Of a DNA stretch of 64,000 nucleotides, positions 52,241 through 63,740 are shown one piece after another. The stretch's first letter is position 1. Every line of letters begins with the position of its first letter. The notes beneath the pieces are model-generated. The model searched no databases and was not told where the DNA came from. It saw nothing but the letters and a program-made list of their open reading frames with translations. Position numbers and translations under genes: made by a program. Source of the stretch: Escarpia spicata (Eukaryota > Annelida > Polychaeta > Sabellida > Siboglinidae); NCBI GenBank assembly GCA_963995525.1, contig OZ023206.1, positions 4,619,795 through 4,683,794 on the forward strand, written 5' to 3'.

Positions 52241-52625
52241 GTGACGTCACATATGACTCATAGTCGCCGACCCTTTCCATGCATTCAGAGCATGTTTACA
52301 TGGATAGTTTTCGGGTCGAAACGAGCGTCAAAATGAGTTATTATGCAATATTCCGACGTAATACAAACACTAGTCATCATACAGGAACAAGCAGTTATCT
52401 TACGGTTCCACATGAATCTAATTTGATTCAAAACAATGAATGCGAATGGGCCTACACGTCGACTAGGTTTCGCCGAGCTTGGGCTCGTTTTTAGAATAAT
52501 TATATCGGATGCAACCAACGGGAGATAATCTACACCAATATACATACATAGCAAACATATATTGTATCCAGCTACAGAAAGTAACGGGTATAAGTGTATA
52601 ATCTCATAAAATCACTAGAATATCA
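52241..52625 (+). repeat. Left arm of a 385-bp inverted repeat spanning 5.9 kb
   Basis: It matches 57811-58191 in reverse complement at roughly 85-90 percent by eye. Shared blocks include GCATTCAGAGCATGTTTACA, TTATCTTACGGTTCCACATG, TCGCCGAGCTTGGGC, CAACGGGAGATAAT and GATACAATATATGTTTG-like sequence. The match stops abruptly at AGAATATC (52617-52624), where the left copy continues AGACGATC and the right copy meets the 57 kb foldback. Confidence 0.9.
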
Positions 52626-53401
52626 GACGATCTTGCGCATGCGTCAGGTGTAGTCGAATCCGTTTTACCGCTCCGATATTTACCAATATTATTTACGATT
52701 TCCAAACGTTTCTTTCGTTCATGAATGAATGAGGCACTCGTATAACTACATCGGAATACAATCCCAGGTTGTAGTTGCAATCTGACATACCTAAACCAAG
52801 TTTTTGACAAATTAGCTTCCTAACAACCAGCCGAAAACCTACAAAACAAGATGGCGAACTAGTAAACAACGGGAATAAACCGCGCGAAACCCAAACCACC
52901 CCCAAATCAACTCATAAATCGGTGCATTCTCCCAGTGACAAACTAAACCTATGTTATTATTATTAGTTCTGTTTATATACTATCAGAAATCAAGCTGAAA
53001 TAAACAGTAAACACAATAAACTGTTTACCAATAAGTGAGTGCATAGACCAGTCCATAGTCCGACTGCACACAGGGAAGTGTCGTGTTAGTTGGGTTTTCA
53101 GTTTGACTCATGAACCAGTGTGAGCTGGTTAAACATACACACATGTAAATATATACTTTCACATAAAACTTACGTATCATACTATTACAAATCCGGATTG
53201 TAGGCTGTCGAAAAACAGCAACAACAACTACTAGTCACTAAACATTTTACAAGGACAGATATTTTATAATTATTTATCTTTTATTTTTTAATATTATCTC
53301 AGTACAAGTTTTAAGTGTGGTGTATTTAAGTGTGGGTGTGTTTCTTAATAACTACTTGAAAGTTTTATCAATTCTAAACCACTACCTCTCGAGTTGGTGA
53401 C
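52626..53401. other. Region upstream of the CR1-like element, possibly its 5' UTR
   Basis: AT-rich, with no recognised gene. The true 5' end of the LINE cannot be placed within it. Confidence 0.4.
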
Positions 53402-54151
53402 ATGGCAGGCTCCGTACGACATACCCCTACAATATGCATGATTTTATGTCTGCAGATCACTTTTAGGTTTTTAAATGATCCCAATTTCAAAAAATTTGAG
53501 AGTTTCCAGAGCAACACAAACGAGGCCTATGTCAACGCCAAAGCTAGACAAGACATCCATCCTGTCACGTCCTACTACATCTACAGTCCCATATGGAACA
53601 CCATAGCCCAATTGAAATGTCTCAAATCCAGCACCTCCACTGAATTACTAATCACTCCTCTACCATACAAACCTAGGACAATAACAACATTCCCCATACT
53701 ACTATGCATCATGCTATCAGGAGATGTTCAACTAAATCCAGGCCCCTCTAAATGTCACTCATGTAAGAAATCACTAAAGTCTAATGCATTCATCCTAATT
53801 TGTAATGACTGTAATAAATCACCACACATCTAATGCGCCAGGATATCCAGACAAGAATTTAACAACATTTACAGAAACCTAAATGTACCATGGCCCTGTT
53901 CAAATTGCTCAGCACCCTGTGGCATTTGCCATGGGGATGTCCTAAATGACCATAAAGCAATTCAGTGCGACCACTGCCTAAGCTGGATCCACACACAATT
54001 CTGTGCAATAGATGACAATGAATACAAACGATTAATAAATTCCTCATGTTCGTGGGCCTGCCCCGAATGCAACAACTTCAACTTCACAAAATTCTTTCTT
54101 CAGAGATACAGAAATCCCAACGGCAAATCCCTTTTATCCTCTGGACAGTAA
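53402..54151 (+). pseudogene. LINE N-terminal region: leader, 2A-like peptide and two PHD-type fingers
   Basis: Residues 1-114 form a leader whose last part is hydrophobic (TTFPILLCIMLSGDVQLNPG), ending at the 2A-like glycine-proline bond. Finger 1 follows: CHSC, CNDC, H and a C after the TAA at 53831-53833, then C..C in WPCSNC. Finger 2 is complete: CGIC, CDHC, WIH, FC and CPEC, in the C4-H-C3 order of PHD domains. The stop falls between the histidine and the next zinc-binding cysteine of finger 1, so it most simply arose by mutation within a formerly open frame. The frame ends at a second stop near 54150, after which the sequence continues in another frame towards the endonuclease. PHD-type fingers in LINEs are thought to bind nucleic acid or chromatin; that role is inferred. 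Confidence 0.8.
53717..53746 (+). other. 2A-like ribosome-skipping motif
   Basis: Codons 53720-53746 read GDVQLNPGP (residues 107-115 of the leader frame). The canonical form is D-V/I-E-x-N-P-G-P, where peptide-bond formation between the last glycine and proline is skipped during translation. The usual glutamate is glutamine here, as in some other retroelement variants. The upstream run LLCIMLS is hydrophobic as expected for 2A function. Position between the leader and zinc fingers matches 2A sites reported in CR1-like retrotransposons of sea urchin and other invertebrates. Activity cannot be judged from sequence alone. Confidence 0.8.
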
Positions 54152-54384
54152 CAGTCACAACCTAAACGAAACTACCAACAACAATACAACTAATAGCAAG
54201 AAAGCATATAGACCGAAAAAGACACCAAACTTCAGATGCATCCTCATAAACTGTCAAAGCGTTAAAAAGAAAACTTCAGACATGTAAACAATCTACAAAA
54301 AAATGGAGAAATATTCCTAAGCAACTTTAACGTCTTTAGAAAGGACAGAGAAACAGACACTACTGGAGGGGGGGGGTATTTCAA

Positions 54385-56055
54385 ATATCAAAAGATGACC
54401 TCATCGCAAGCCACCTACCAGACCTAGACACTAACAGTGAGAGCATTTGGACTGAAACCCAGATGACAGGAATGAAACCAATAATCATGTGTATCCTCTA
54501 TCGTGCCCCAAACGACTCTCATAGAACTCAAATCGAAGAACTAGATCTAGCACTTTCTAAATTAGGTAACAAGATCAACACACATAATGTCATCATTACT
54601 GGCGATTTCAACCTCCCTAACATCAATTGGGAAATTCACCAAGTCACACCTAACAATGGATACAGTACAACTGCTGCCAATAAATTACTCTCTCTTACAG
54701 AGGAACTTGGACTGATCCAACATGTCAAGGAACCCACGCACAGACATGGAAATGCCAACAATAGTTTAGATCTTCTCTTCACCAAAAGACCTGGGTTATT
54801 AAAAAAGATAAATGTAGTAGACGGAATAGTAGACCATAGTACAGTCATCATTGATGTAAACATCTCGCCCAAACGCAAACATCGTCCGAAACGTAAAGTC
54901 TTCATTATAAATAAAGCTGACAACATTAACATCCAGAAATCTCTTGAAAACTTTACACATGAATACTTCTCTCAAAACCAAAACATGACAGTGACTGACA
55001 AGTGGAATCTTGTTTCCACAAAAATCATCAACATTATGAACCAATATGTACCGCACCGTCTTACTACTTCAAGACACAATCTCCCCTGGTTCAATAAAGA
55101 TTTAAAGAAAATGTGCAAAAGAAAGAAACAGCTATATAACAAAGCAAAAAGAACTAGAAATCCAGAAGACTGGAAAGAATTCTGTGACATCAGGAGAAAC
55201 ATGCATAAGCACCTTCGTTCTGCTAGACTATCCTACATAAGTCAATTCCTGAAAACAACTATAACAGAGAAAGCTAAATCATTTTGGAGCTTCATTTCTA
55301 AACTTAGACAGGATAACCAGGGTATTGGGGACCTTAACATTGCGGGTAACATCATTAGCGACGACAAACATAAAGCAGAAGCCTTAAACAATCAGTTCCA
55401 AAGTGTCTTTACACACAAAGGAAATTCCACCCTACCAGATATGGCTAGAAGTCCACATGGAGAAATCCCCAAACTAACAATTTCACTTAAAGGAGTACTT
55501 GATCAATTTTCCAAAATTAACATTTCTAAATCGCATGGACCAGATGGCATTCCACCATGGTTCTTAAACAGATATGCTTCTCATCTAGCACCAGTAATAC
55601 ATGAGATTTTCCAATCATCTGTTGACTCTGGACAAGTCCCCAATACCTGGAAAGAAGCCAATGTAACAGCAATTTGTAAGAAAGAAAGTAGAGCAGAAAC
55701 ATCTAACTACAGACCAATATCCTTAACACCTGTGGTTTCTAAACTTCTTGAACACATCATACATAGTCACATTATGAAACACCTTGAACAGCACCACATT
55801 CTAACTGACCACCAACATGGCTTCCATGCCAAAAGATCAACTGAAACACAATTAATTCAACCAATCCATGACATAAGCAAATCACTTGATGAGAAGAAAT
55901 TTGTAGACATGACCATCCTTGACTTCACCAAAGCATTCGATAAAGTTCCACATAAAAGACTAATCCACAAACTCAAACACTGTGGCATCACAGGCCCAAT
56001 ATCATCATGGATAAATAGCTTCCTTACAGGAAGAACTCAACAGGTTGTTATATAA
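54385..56055 (+). pseudogene. LINE endonuclease (C-terminal part) and N-terminal reverse transcriptase
   Basis: This is an open run with no true start, since the natural start lies upstream in the polyprotein. It contains ILYRAPNDS, GDFNLPNINW (catalytic aspartate and asparagine of the endonuclease), LDLLFTKRP and DHSTVIIDV (the D-H pair), then a linker rich in lysine. RT motifs follow: HGPDGIPPWFLNRY, NYRPISLTPVVSKLLEHIIH, HGFHAKRSTETQLI, ILDFTKAFDKVPHKRLIHKL and WINSFLTGRTQQV. The frame stops at 56053 where a TATATA run shows a two-base gain relative to the continuing frame. The first half of the endonuclease, with its catalytic glutamate, is deleted, so it is inactive. Confidence 0.92.
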
Positions 56056-56768
56056 ATGGATCCAAGTCAACATCAACTCAAGTCATTTCTGGGGTACCAC
56101 AGGGCACAGTATTGGGGCCCCTACTTTTGCTACTTTACATAAATGACCTGCCAGACAATCTTTCCTCAACTGTTCGCCTTTTTGCAGACGACTGCCTGTT
56201 GTATTCACCTATCAAAACTGACCAAGACACATCTGTCCTCCAAAACGATCTGCTCAAACTTGAGAAATGGCAACACACGTGGCTTATGAAATTCAACCCC
56301 ACTAAATGTTATACAATGACAATAGCCTTAAGAAAACCGACACCAAATCTTTACACCTTCTGCGGACAACAACTTAAATCTGTTGAATCACACTGTTATC
56401 TTGGCATACATATATCAAATACATTAAAATGGACAAAACCAAGCAACTCAGTCACAAAAAAAGCACAACAGATATTGGGAATTATTAGAAGAAATTTAAA
56501 TAAATGCTCAACCCAAATCAAGTCCATAGCCTACACAACCCTTGTCCGCCCTATACTTGAATATGCGTTAGCATCATGGGATCCACATTGCCTAAGAAAT
56601 ATCAAACTCATAGAAAGAACCCAGAGACAAGCCGCCAGATTTTGTAAGAACAACTATTCTAGAGAGCCAGGAACGGTAACACAACTCCTTAAGATCTCCA
56701 GTGGGACATCCTCCAATCAAGAAAAAAAAGACTTAGCGTATTATATAAAATGGAACATAAATTCATAG
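56056..56768 (+). pseudogene. LINE reverse transcriptase, palm and thumb
   Basis: It continues the previous frame after the slip: VISGVPQGTVLGPLL, LYINDLPDNLSSTVRLFADD (FADD at 56181-56192, catalytic aspartates intact), LEKWQHTWLMKFNPTKC, CYLGIHIS, ILGIIRRNLNKC, LVRPILEYALASWDPH and RTQRQAARF. The stop at 56766 comes early. Downstream, another frame carries further C-terminal sequence (KRNTRCSRKHNKQ), so a shift near 56740 has truncated the end. Confidence 0.9.
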
Positions 56769-57121
56769 ATATCCCACTAGATCAATGCATCAAACGCAAC
56801 ACCAGATGCTCACGTAAACATAATAAACAGTTAGTATAAATCAGGCACTCGACAAACATATTTGGAAACAGCTTTTTCCCAGTCACAATAAAAGAGTGGA
56901 ATTCTCTACCTCCAAGCATTGTATCAAGTACATCACTGAATTCATTCCAGATTAGTCTAGCCCAACATGTAAACAATTAATCCACAAGAGCCACCATGCG
57001 CACTAGCGTGATGTGTCCATAGGAAATTTTGCCAGTCAAAATACAGATACAGACACAGATGTATGAAGGAGGAGTTGTACAATTTATCATAACAACTTAA
57101 ATCAGTGAGCGAATTTCTGTC

Positions 57122-57205
57122 GGTCCTGCTAGATCAGTTGGTAAAGGCGTTGGTTCCTTGGCATCTATTTTGTAATCGGGCGACGCCGGTTCAATCCCGA
57201 CACCA
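57122..57205 (+). repeat. tRNA-like head in the left foldback arm
   Basis: GGTCCTGCTAGATCAGTTGG (A-box region) and GGTTCAATCCC at 57188-57198 (B box, matches the consensus). About 57 bases separate the boxes. An acceptor stem does not form, so it is not a functional tRNA gene but could be a polymerase III promoter. Confidence 0.6.
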
Positions 57206-57669
57206 AACCATTGATTTTCAAACCATTGATTTTCTTTATACTTTTTTTGTTTATGTTTTCACGACGTAATATAAACCAAATCATTTTTATACTACGATGC
57301 ACTGTTTGTAAATATTTTTTGTAGTAATTATTTATTCGCCACAAAAATTAAAACATGGGAATTTTATATAATGATGTTTCTAAATTTTTTTTATCCATAA
57401 TAATAAACATCATTTATTAACTGTATATTGTATATATTATACGGTAATATATTGTAATTATAGATGTGAAAACAAATGGTGATCTGTCTGTATAAATAAA
57501 ATTTAGAAACATCGTTATATATAATTACCAAATTTTTATTTTTGTGGCGAATAAACAATTATTACAAAAATATTTACAAACTGTGCATCATAGTATACAA
57601 AATGGTTTGGTTTATATTACTTGGTGAAAACATAAACAAAAAAAGTGTAAAGAAAATCAACAGTTTGAT

Positions 57670-57752
57670 GTTGGGATTAAAACGGCGTCGCCCGATTGCA
57701 AAATAAATGCCAAGGAACCAACGCCTTTACCAACTGAGCTAGCAGGACCGAC
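57670..57752 (-). repeat. tRNA-like head in the right foldback arm
   Basis: The minus strand reads CCTGCTAGCTCAGTTGG (A box closer to tRNA consensus than in the left arm) and GTTTTAATCCC (B box damaged). The two arms have thus decayed differently: the left keeps a good B box and the right a good A box. Confidence 0.6.
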
Positions 57753-57810
57753 ATAAATTCTCTCACTTATTTAAGTTATGATAAATTGTACAACTCCTCC
57801 TTCATACATC

Positions 57811-58191
57811 GATATTCTAGTGATATTATGAGATTATGCACGTTACTTTCTGTAGCTGGATACGATATATGTTTGTTATGTATGTATATTGGTGTACATT
57901 ATCTCCCGTTGGTTGCATTCGATATAATTATTCTGAAAACAAGCCCAAGCTCGGCGATACCTAGTCGACTTGTAGGCTCATTCGCATTCATTGTTTTGAA
58001 TAAAATTGAATTCATGTGGAACCGTAAGATAACTGCTTGTTCCTCTATGATGACTAGTGTTTGTATTACATAGGAATATTGCACAATAACTCATTCTGAC
58101 GCTTGTTTCGACCCCCAAACTATCCTTGTAAACATGCTCTGAATGCATAGAAAGGGTTGGCCTGCTGCGAGTAGAAGTCGTATGTGACGTT
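57811..58191 (-). repeat. Right arm of the 385-bp inverted repeat
   Basis: Inverse copy of 52241-52625. It starts GATATTCTAGTGATATTATG, immediately after the foldback, and ends near ACTTCTAC... ACGTCACAT-type sequence at 58160-58191. Translated frames in the two arms (52285-52554 minus and 57786-58073 plus) are similar, but both are short and match nothing known. Confidence 0.9.
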
Positions 58192-58639
58192 ACGATACCA
58201 CGTGATCGCCTAGCTCATTAAATTTGTATTTTCCGCGGGAATTGCTACACAGACGGGTTTAAAATCGAATTTATGCTACAAATGTAATTTTATGTATTTT
58301 TTAATGTTCTCGAATGTTACATACAATGTTAAACTTTGTGTACACATGGTAAACGGATTTCAGCTAATGCCTTGTTTTTATTTCCTTTAACGTACCACAT
58401 CTTCCTAATGCGACTGACTGCGCAAGTTATTATGCAGAGAGTATTGATTTTAAAACTTGACGTAAACGCCAAGACACTAACTTCCCGTTGCTGACAAACA
58501 ATATCATCAATCATATCAATCATAAATGTGCTAATCCGATGTTCTCAAATATTCACCTTAATAATGCATCGGTTGCGAACGTATATCTATTTTCGTTGCT
58601 AACGTTGTATGGTTGTTCGGCGCAGCTAGAGCAGCATGT
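58192..58639. other. Spacer, nothing recognised
   Basis: Ordinary composition. No repeat or coding signal identified. Confidence 0.4.
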
Positions 58640-60225
<1,586 letters not shown>

Positions 60226-60355
60226 TATCATATATCAATATGTATTATGTATATATTTAGAAATATAATACATATGTGTACATGAAATATATTATATACT
60301 ATATACATGTTATATATATATATATATATGTATCTATATATAGTAATATATACAT

Positions 60356-60833
60356 ACACCACACACACACACTCACACACACTCACACTCACACACACAC
60401 CACACACACTATACACACACCACACACACCACACACACCACACACACCACACACACCACACACACCACACACACCACACACACCACACACACCACACACA
60501 CACCACACACACCACACACACCACACACACCACACACACCACACACACCACACACACCACACACACCACACACACACCACACACACCACACACACCACAC
60601 ACACCACACACACCACACACCACACACACCACACACACCACACACACCACACACATCACACACACGCACACACGCACACACGCACACACGCACACACGCA
60701 CACACGCACACACGCACACACGCACACACGCACACACGCACACACGCACACACGCACACACGCACACACGCACACACGCACACACGCACACACGCACACA
60801 CGCACACACGCACACACGCACACACGCACACAC
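60356..60833. repeat. 9-bp then 8-bp CA-rich microsatellite
   Basis: The first part is built on ACACACACC-type units (period 8 to 9 bp) to about 60655. The second is (ACACACGC)n from 60661 to 60830. The change of unit is abrupt. Confidence 0.97.
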
Positions 60834-61124
60834 CACTCTAATCTGATATTTAATACGTGTGTCACGTCTCACACGTGGGGGTGGATTTCTGAAAACATAG
60901 TTAGCATTTCATCTGGGCTAACGTTTAAGTCTGCATGAAACATGTTTACCTTTCGTCATCACCGAAAGACCCACCATTTTGTCACCGCTTATCTTGATAT
61001 ACAATGAAATCTAGATATTAAGGTAAATCCCGTAACTGGACGCAAGTGATCTGAATAGCGAGGTGACCATATTAGCGGGACTAATTTCGTACACTTTCAT
61101 TGTTACGGAACTATTTTTGGACTG
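60834..61124. other. Spacer with degenerate copies of the next repeat
   Basis: AGCGAGGTGACCATATTAGC near 61057 resembles the core of the following 51-bp array. Otherwise nothing is recognised. Confidence 0.4.
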
Positions 61125-62790
61125 TCCTATGGCGACCTTCATTGTGAGGTGGTTGTATTACTGAGGTGACACTAAAGCGAGGTTCTGCTGTATTGTCAGG
61201 TGGTTGTATTACTGAGGTGACACTAAAGCGAGGTTTTGCTGTATTGTGATGTGGTTGTATTACTGAGGTGACACTAAAGCGAAGTTCTGCTGTATTATGA
61301 GGTGGTTGTATTACTGAGGAGACACTAAAGCGAGGTTCTGCTGTATTGTGAGATGGTTTTATTACTGAGGTGACACTAAAGCGAGGTTCTGCTGTATTGT
61401 GAGGTGGTTGTATTACTGAGGTGACACTAAAGCGAGGCTCTGCTGTATTGTGAAGTGGTTGTATTACTGAGATCACATTAAAGCGAGGTTCTGCTCTATT
61501 GTGAAGTGGTTGTATTATTGAGGTGACACTAAAGCGAGGTTCTGCTGTATTGTGAGGTGGTTGTACTACGGAGGTGACACTAAAGAGAGGTTCTACTGTA
61601 TTGTGAGATGGTTGATTTACCGAGTGTGAACACAAAAGCGAAGTTCTGCTGTATTGTGAGGTGGTTGTATTACTGAGGTGACACTAAAGCGAGGTTCTGT
61701 TGTATTGTCAGGTGGTTGTATTACGGAGGTGACACTAAAGCGAGATTTTGCTGTATTGTGAGGTGGTTGTATTACTGAAGTGACACTAAAGCGAAGTTCT
61801 GCTGTATTGCGAGTTGGTTGTTTTACTGAGGTGACACTAAAGCGAGGTTCTGCTGTATTGGGAGATGGTTGTATTATTGAGGTGACACTAAAGCGAGGCT
61901 CTGCTGTATTGTGAAGTGGTTGTACTACTGGGATCACATTAAAGCGAGGTTCTGCTCTATTGTGAAGTGGTTGTATTATTGAGGTGACACTAAAGCGAGG
62001 TTCTGCTGTATTGTGAGGTGGTTGTACTTCGGAGGTGACACTAAAGAGAGGTTCTACTGTATTGTGAGATGGTTGATTTACCGAGTGTGAACACAAAAGC
62101 GAAGTTCTGCTGTATTGTGAGGTGGTTGTATTACTGAGGTGACACTAAAGCGAGGTTCTGTTGTATTGTCAGGTGGTTGTATTACGGAGGTGACACTAAA
62201 GCGAGATTTTGCTGTATTGTGAGGTGGTTGTATTACTGAAGTGACACTAAAGCGAAGTTCTGCTGTATTGCGAGTTGGTTGTTTTACTGAGGTGACACTA
62301 AAGCGAGGTTCTGCTGTATTGGGAGATGGTTGTATTATTGAGGTGACACTAAAGCGAGGCTCTGCTGTATTGTGAAGTGGTTGTACTACTGAGGTCACAT
62401 TAAAGCGAGATTCTGCTGTATTGTGAAGTGGTTGTATTATTGAGGTCACATTAAAGCGAGGTTCTGCTGTATTGTGAGATGGTTGATTTACCGAGTGTGA
62501 ACACAAAACTGAGGTCCTGCTGTATTGTGGGGTGGTTGTACTACGGAGGTGACACTAAAGGAAGGTTCTACTGTATTGTGATATAGTTGATTTATCGAGT
62601 GTGAACACAAAAGCGAGGTTCTGCTGTATTGTGAGGTGGTTGTATTACTGAGGTGACACTAAAGCGAGGTTCTGCTGTATTGTGAGGTGGTTGTATTACA
62701 GAGGAGACACTAAAGCGAGGTTCTGCTGTATTGTGAGTTGGTTGTGTTACTGAGGTGACACTAAGGCGAGGTTCTGCTGTATCGTTGAGA
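61125..62790. repeat. 51-bp minisatellite with 461-bp higher-order unit (about 32 units)
   Basis: Period 51 bp, read from GGTTGTATTA at 61151 and 61202. The unit contains TTGTGAGGTGGTTGTATTAC, TGAGGTGACACTAAAGCGAG and GTTCTGCTGTA. A marker segment GATTTACCGAGTGTGAACAC recurs at about 61613, 62074 and 62485. The first two intervals are 461 bp (nine units plus two bases). The 51-bp period gives a 17-residue repeat on the minus strand (SVTSVIQPPHNTAEPRF). Because the higher-order unit shifts frame by two, the three open stretches (174, 159 and 142 codons) do not join. Confidence 0.97.
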
Positions 62791-63739
62791 TGTGCTGCAC
62801 AACTGAGGTGCGCGTAGCTTTCGGCGCATTTACAGTTGTTATTTGGTATCGTTTTTCACAGAGTACATCAACTTCTGCAACATTACAAATCGTTATGCAT
62901 TCGCTGGATTCGACAGTTTTATTCACGCAGACGTAGCCCCTCTATACCCTCAACGTAAATCAAGAAAGCAACAGTGTGGTGAATGCCCACGTACTATACG
63001 ACTGTGCAATGGTCTAGTGGAGATGACAAAGTGTGGCCAAGCGACCATGTAGAAGGAAATAAGATTGCGTTGTGTAATCGATCACGAATGCTGTTAGCCC
63101 GGTAAAAGACGGCTCTGCGTGGCCAATAAAAGACGGTCCTGGCTACGAGTGACCGGTAACGGAGCTACTGCGCTACACATACACCAATCTCGACAACCGA
63201 TTGGACTGCGACCAATCAGACCTCGCGGGAGCGGTGTGGCGAAATTAGAATTGTCCAACATGGCCCCGGAGAGACTTGGATCTTGGTGGTCTTTGTTGGC
63301 GGACACCCGGCGACATTGTACGTGTCCGTACGACTGTCACAGTGGGACGGATCGACGCACCTTATGGATGCTGAACAACGAATCCCTAAGCGGAAGTGTA
63401 ATTATTTATAATTCCGGTTGTATGTCACGTCATTACCGCCGGGACGCGATCGTTGACAACTTAGGTGTAGCAGTTTCGCGGAATGTGATTGTTACACGCA
63501 GCCGTCGCATGTCAAAAGTGTCACTTCGCCGTTGGAATTATGTCGTAAAATAAAGCTCTCGTAATCTCGATGTTTATAATCATATGCAAACAATCATTTT
63601 AGAGACGCTTATAAACGGAGAAATCCAGAAACCGATACGAAGAAACATCGGAAATCAAATCCTAACTAAATTCGCTGAAAAATAAATAGTAAGTCAATCT
63701 ATTGTTCTTTTCCGTCATCTACTTTAATATGGCATGGTT
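62791..63739. other. Last non-repetitive segment
   Basis: Contains two CCAAT-type boxes in opposite orientation (ATTGG at about 63202 and CCAAT at 63212) and the open frame listed at 63260. No named repeat is present. Confidence 0.4.
63260..63553 (+). CDS. Unrecognised small open frame
   Basis: From the ATG at 63260 it gives 97 codons; the frame is open further back to a GTG at 63119. The product is basic and serine/arginine-rich near its end (VTRSRRMSKVSLRRW). No signal peptide, membrane segment or known domain is visible. The GC content and CCAAT boxes nearby leave room for a real exon, but nothing supports translation. Confidence 0.15.
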   Translation: MAPERLGSWWSLLADTRRHCTCPYDCHSGTDRRTLWMLNNESLSGSVIIYNSGCMSRHYRRDAIVDNLGVAVSRNVIVTRSRRMSKVSLRRWNYVVK

Positions 63740-63740
63740 T

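Larger units (their letters stand above)
53402..57060 (+). mobile_element. Nearly full-length CR1-superfamily LINE (2A - PHD - PHD - endonuclease - RT), inactive
   Basis: One polyprotein layout can be followed. From the ATG at 53402 there is a leader of about 114 residues ending in a 2A-like motif, then two PHD-type zinc fingers to about 54080. An apurinic-type endonuclease (INCQSV near 54250, GDFNLPNINW at 54601, DHSTVIIDV near 54832) and a reverse transcriptase follow (FSKINISKSHGPDGIPPWFL, YRPISLTPV, GVPQGTVLGPLL, FADDCLLY). Lesions: a TAA at 53831 inside finger 1, a stop at about 54150, loss of the middle of the endonuclease around 54285-54310, a slip in a nine-G run at 54368-54376, and a two-base TA slip at about 56053. 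The 3' end is short ACAGAT-type repeats (ATACAGATACAGACACAGAT). Element length of at least 3.7 kb fits the family. Confidence 0.92.
57059..57808. mobile_element. Foldback element with tRNA-like sequence in both arms
   Basis: The arms 57059-57393 and 57497-57808 are inverted copies (about 85-90 percent by eye) around a loop of about 100 bp. Both ends read ATGTATGAAGGAGGAGTTGT and ACAATTTATCATAAC. Each arm then has a tRNA-like head, a poly-T-rich stretch with TTTTTGTTTATGTTTTCAC, then TTATTCGCCACAAAAAT and GATGTTTCTAAA. The element directly follows the ACAGAT tail of the LINE and directly precedes the right arm of the 52-58 kb inverted repeat. No protein is encoded. It could be two SINEs inserted head to head, or a foldback transposon that captured a tRNA-like promoter. 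Confidence 0.85.

Noticed and set aside
53831..53833. In-frame TAA in PHD finger 1 as programmed readthrough
   Set aside because: The same copy has other stops, a deletion and shifts, so simple decay explains it.
57122..57205. A true tRNA gene
   Set aside because: Good A and B boxes, but no acceptor-stem pairing, and the sequence is part of a foldback arm with a second decayed copy.
61111..62506. Three minus-strand frames with 17-residue repeats, as in a repetitive secreted protein
   Set aside because: The higher-order unit shifts frame by two each time, so no continuous protein is possible, and no conserved start or signal peptide is seen.
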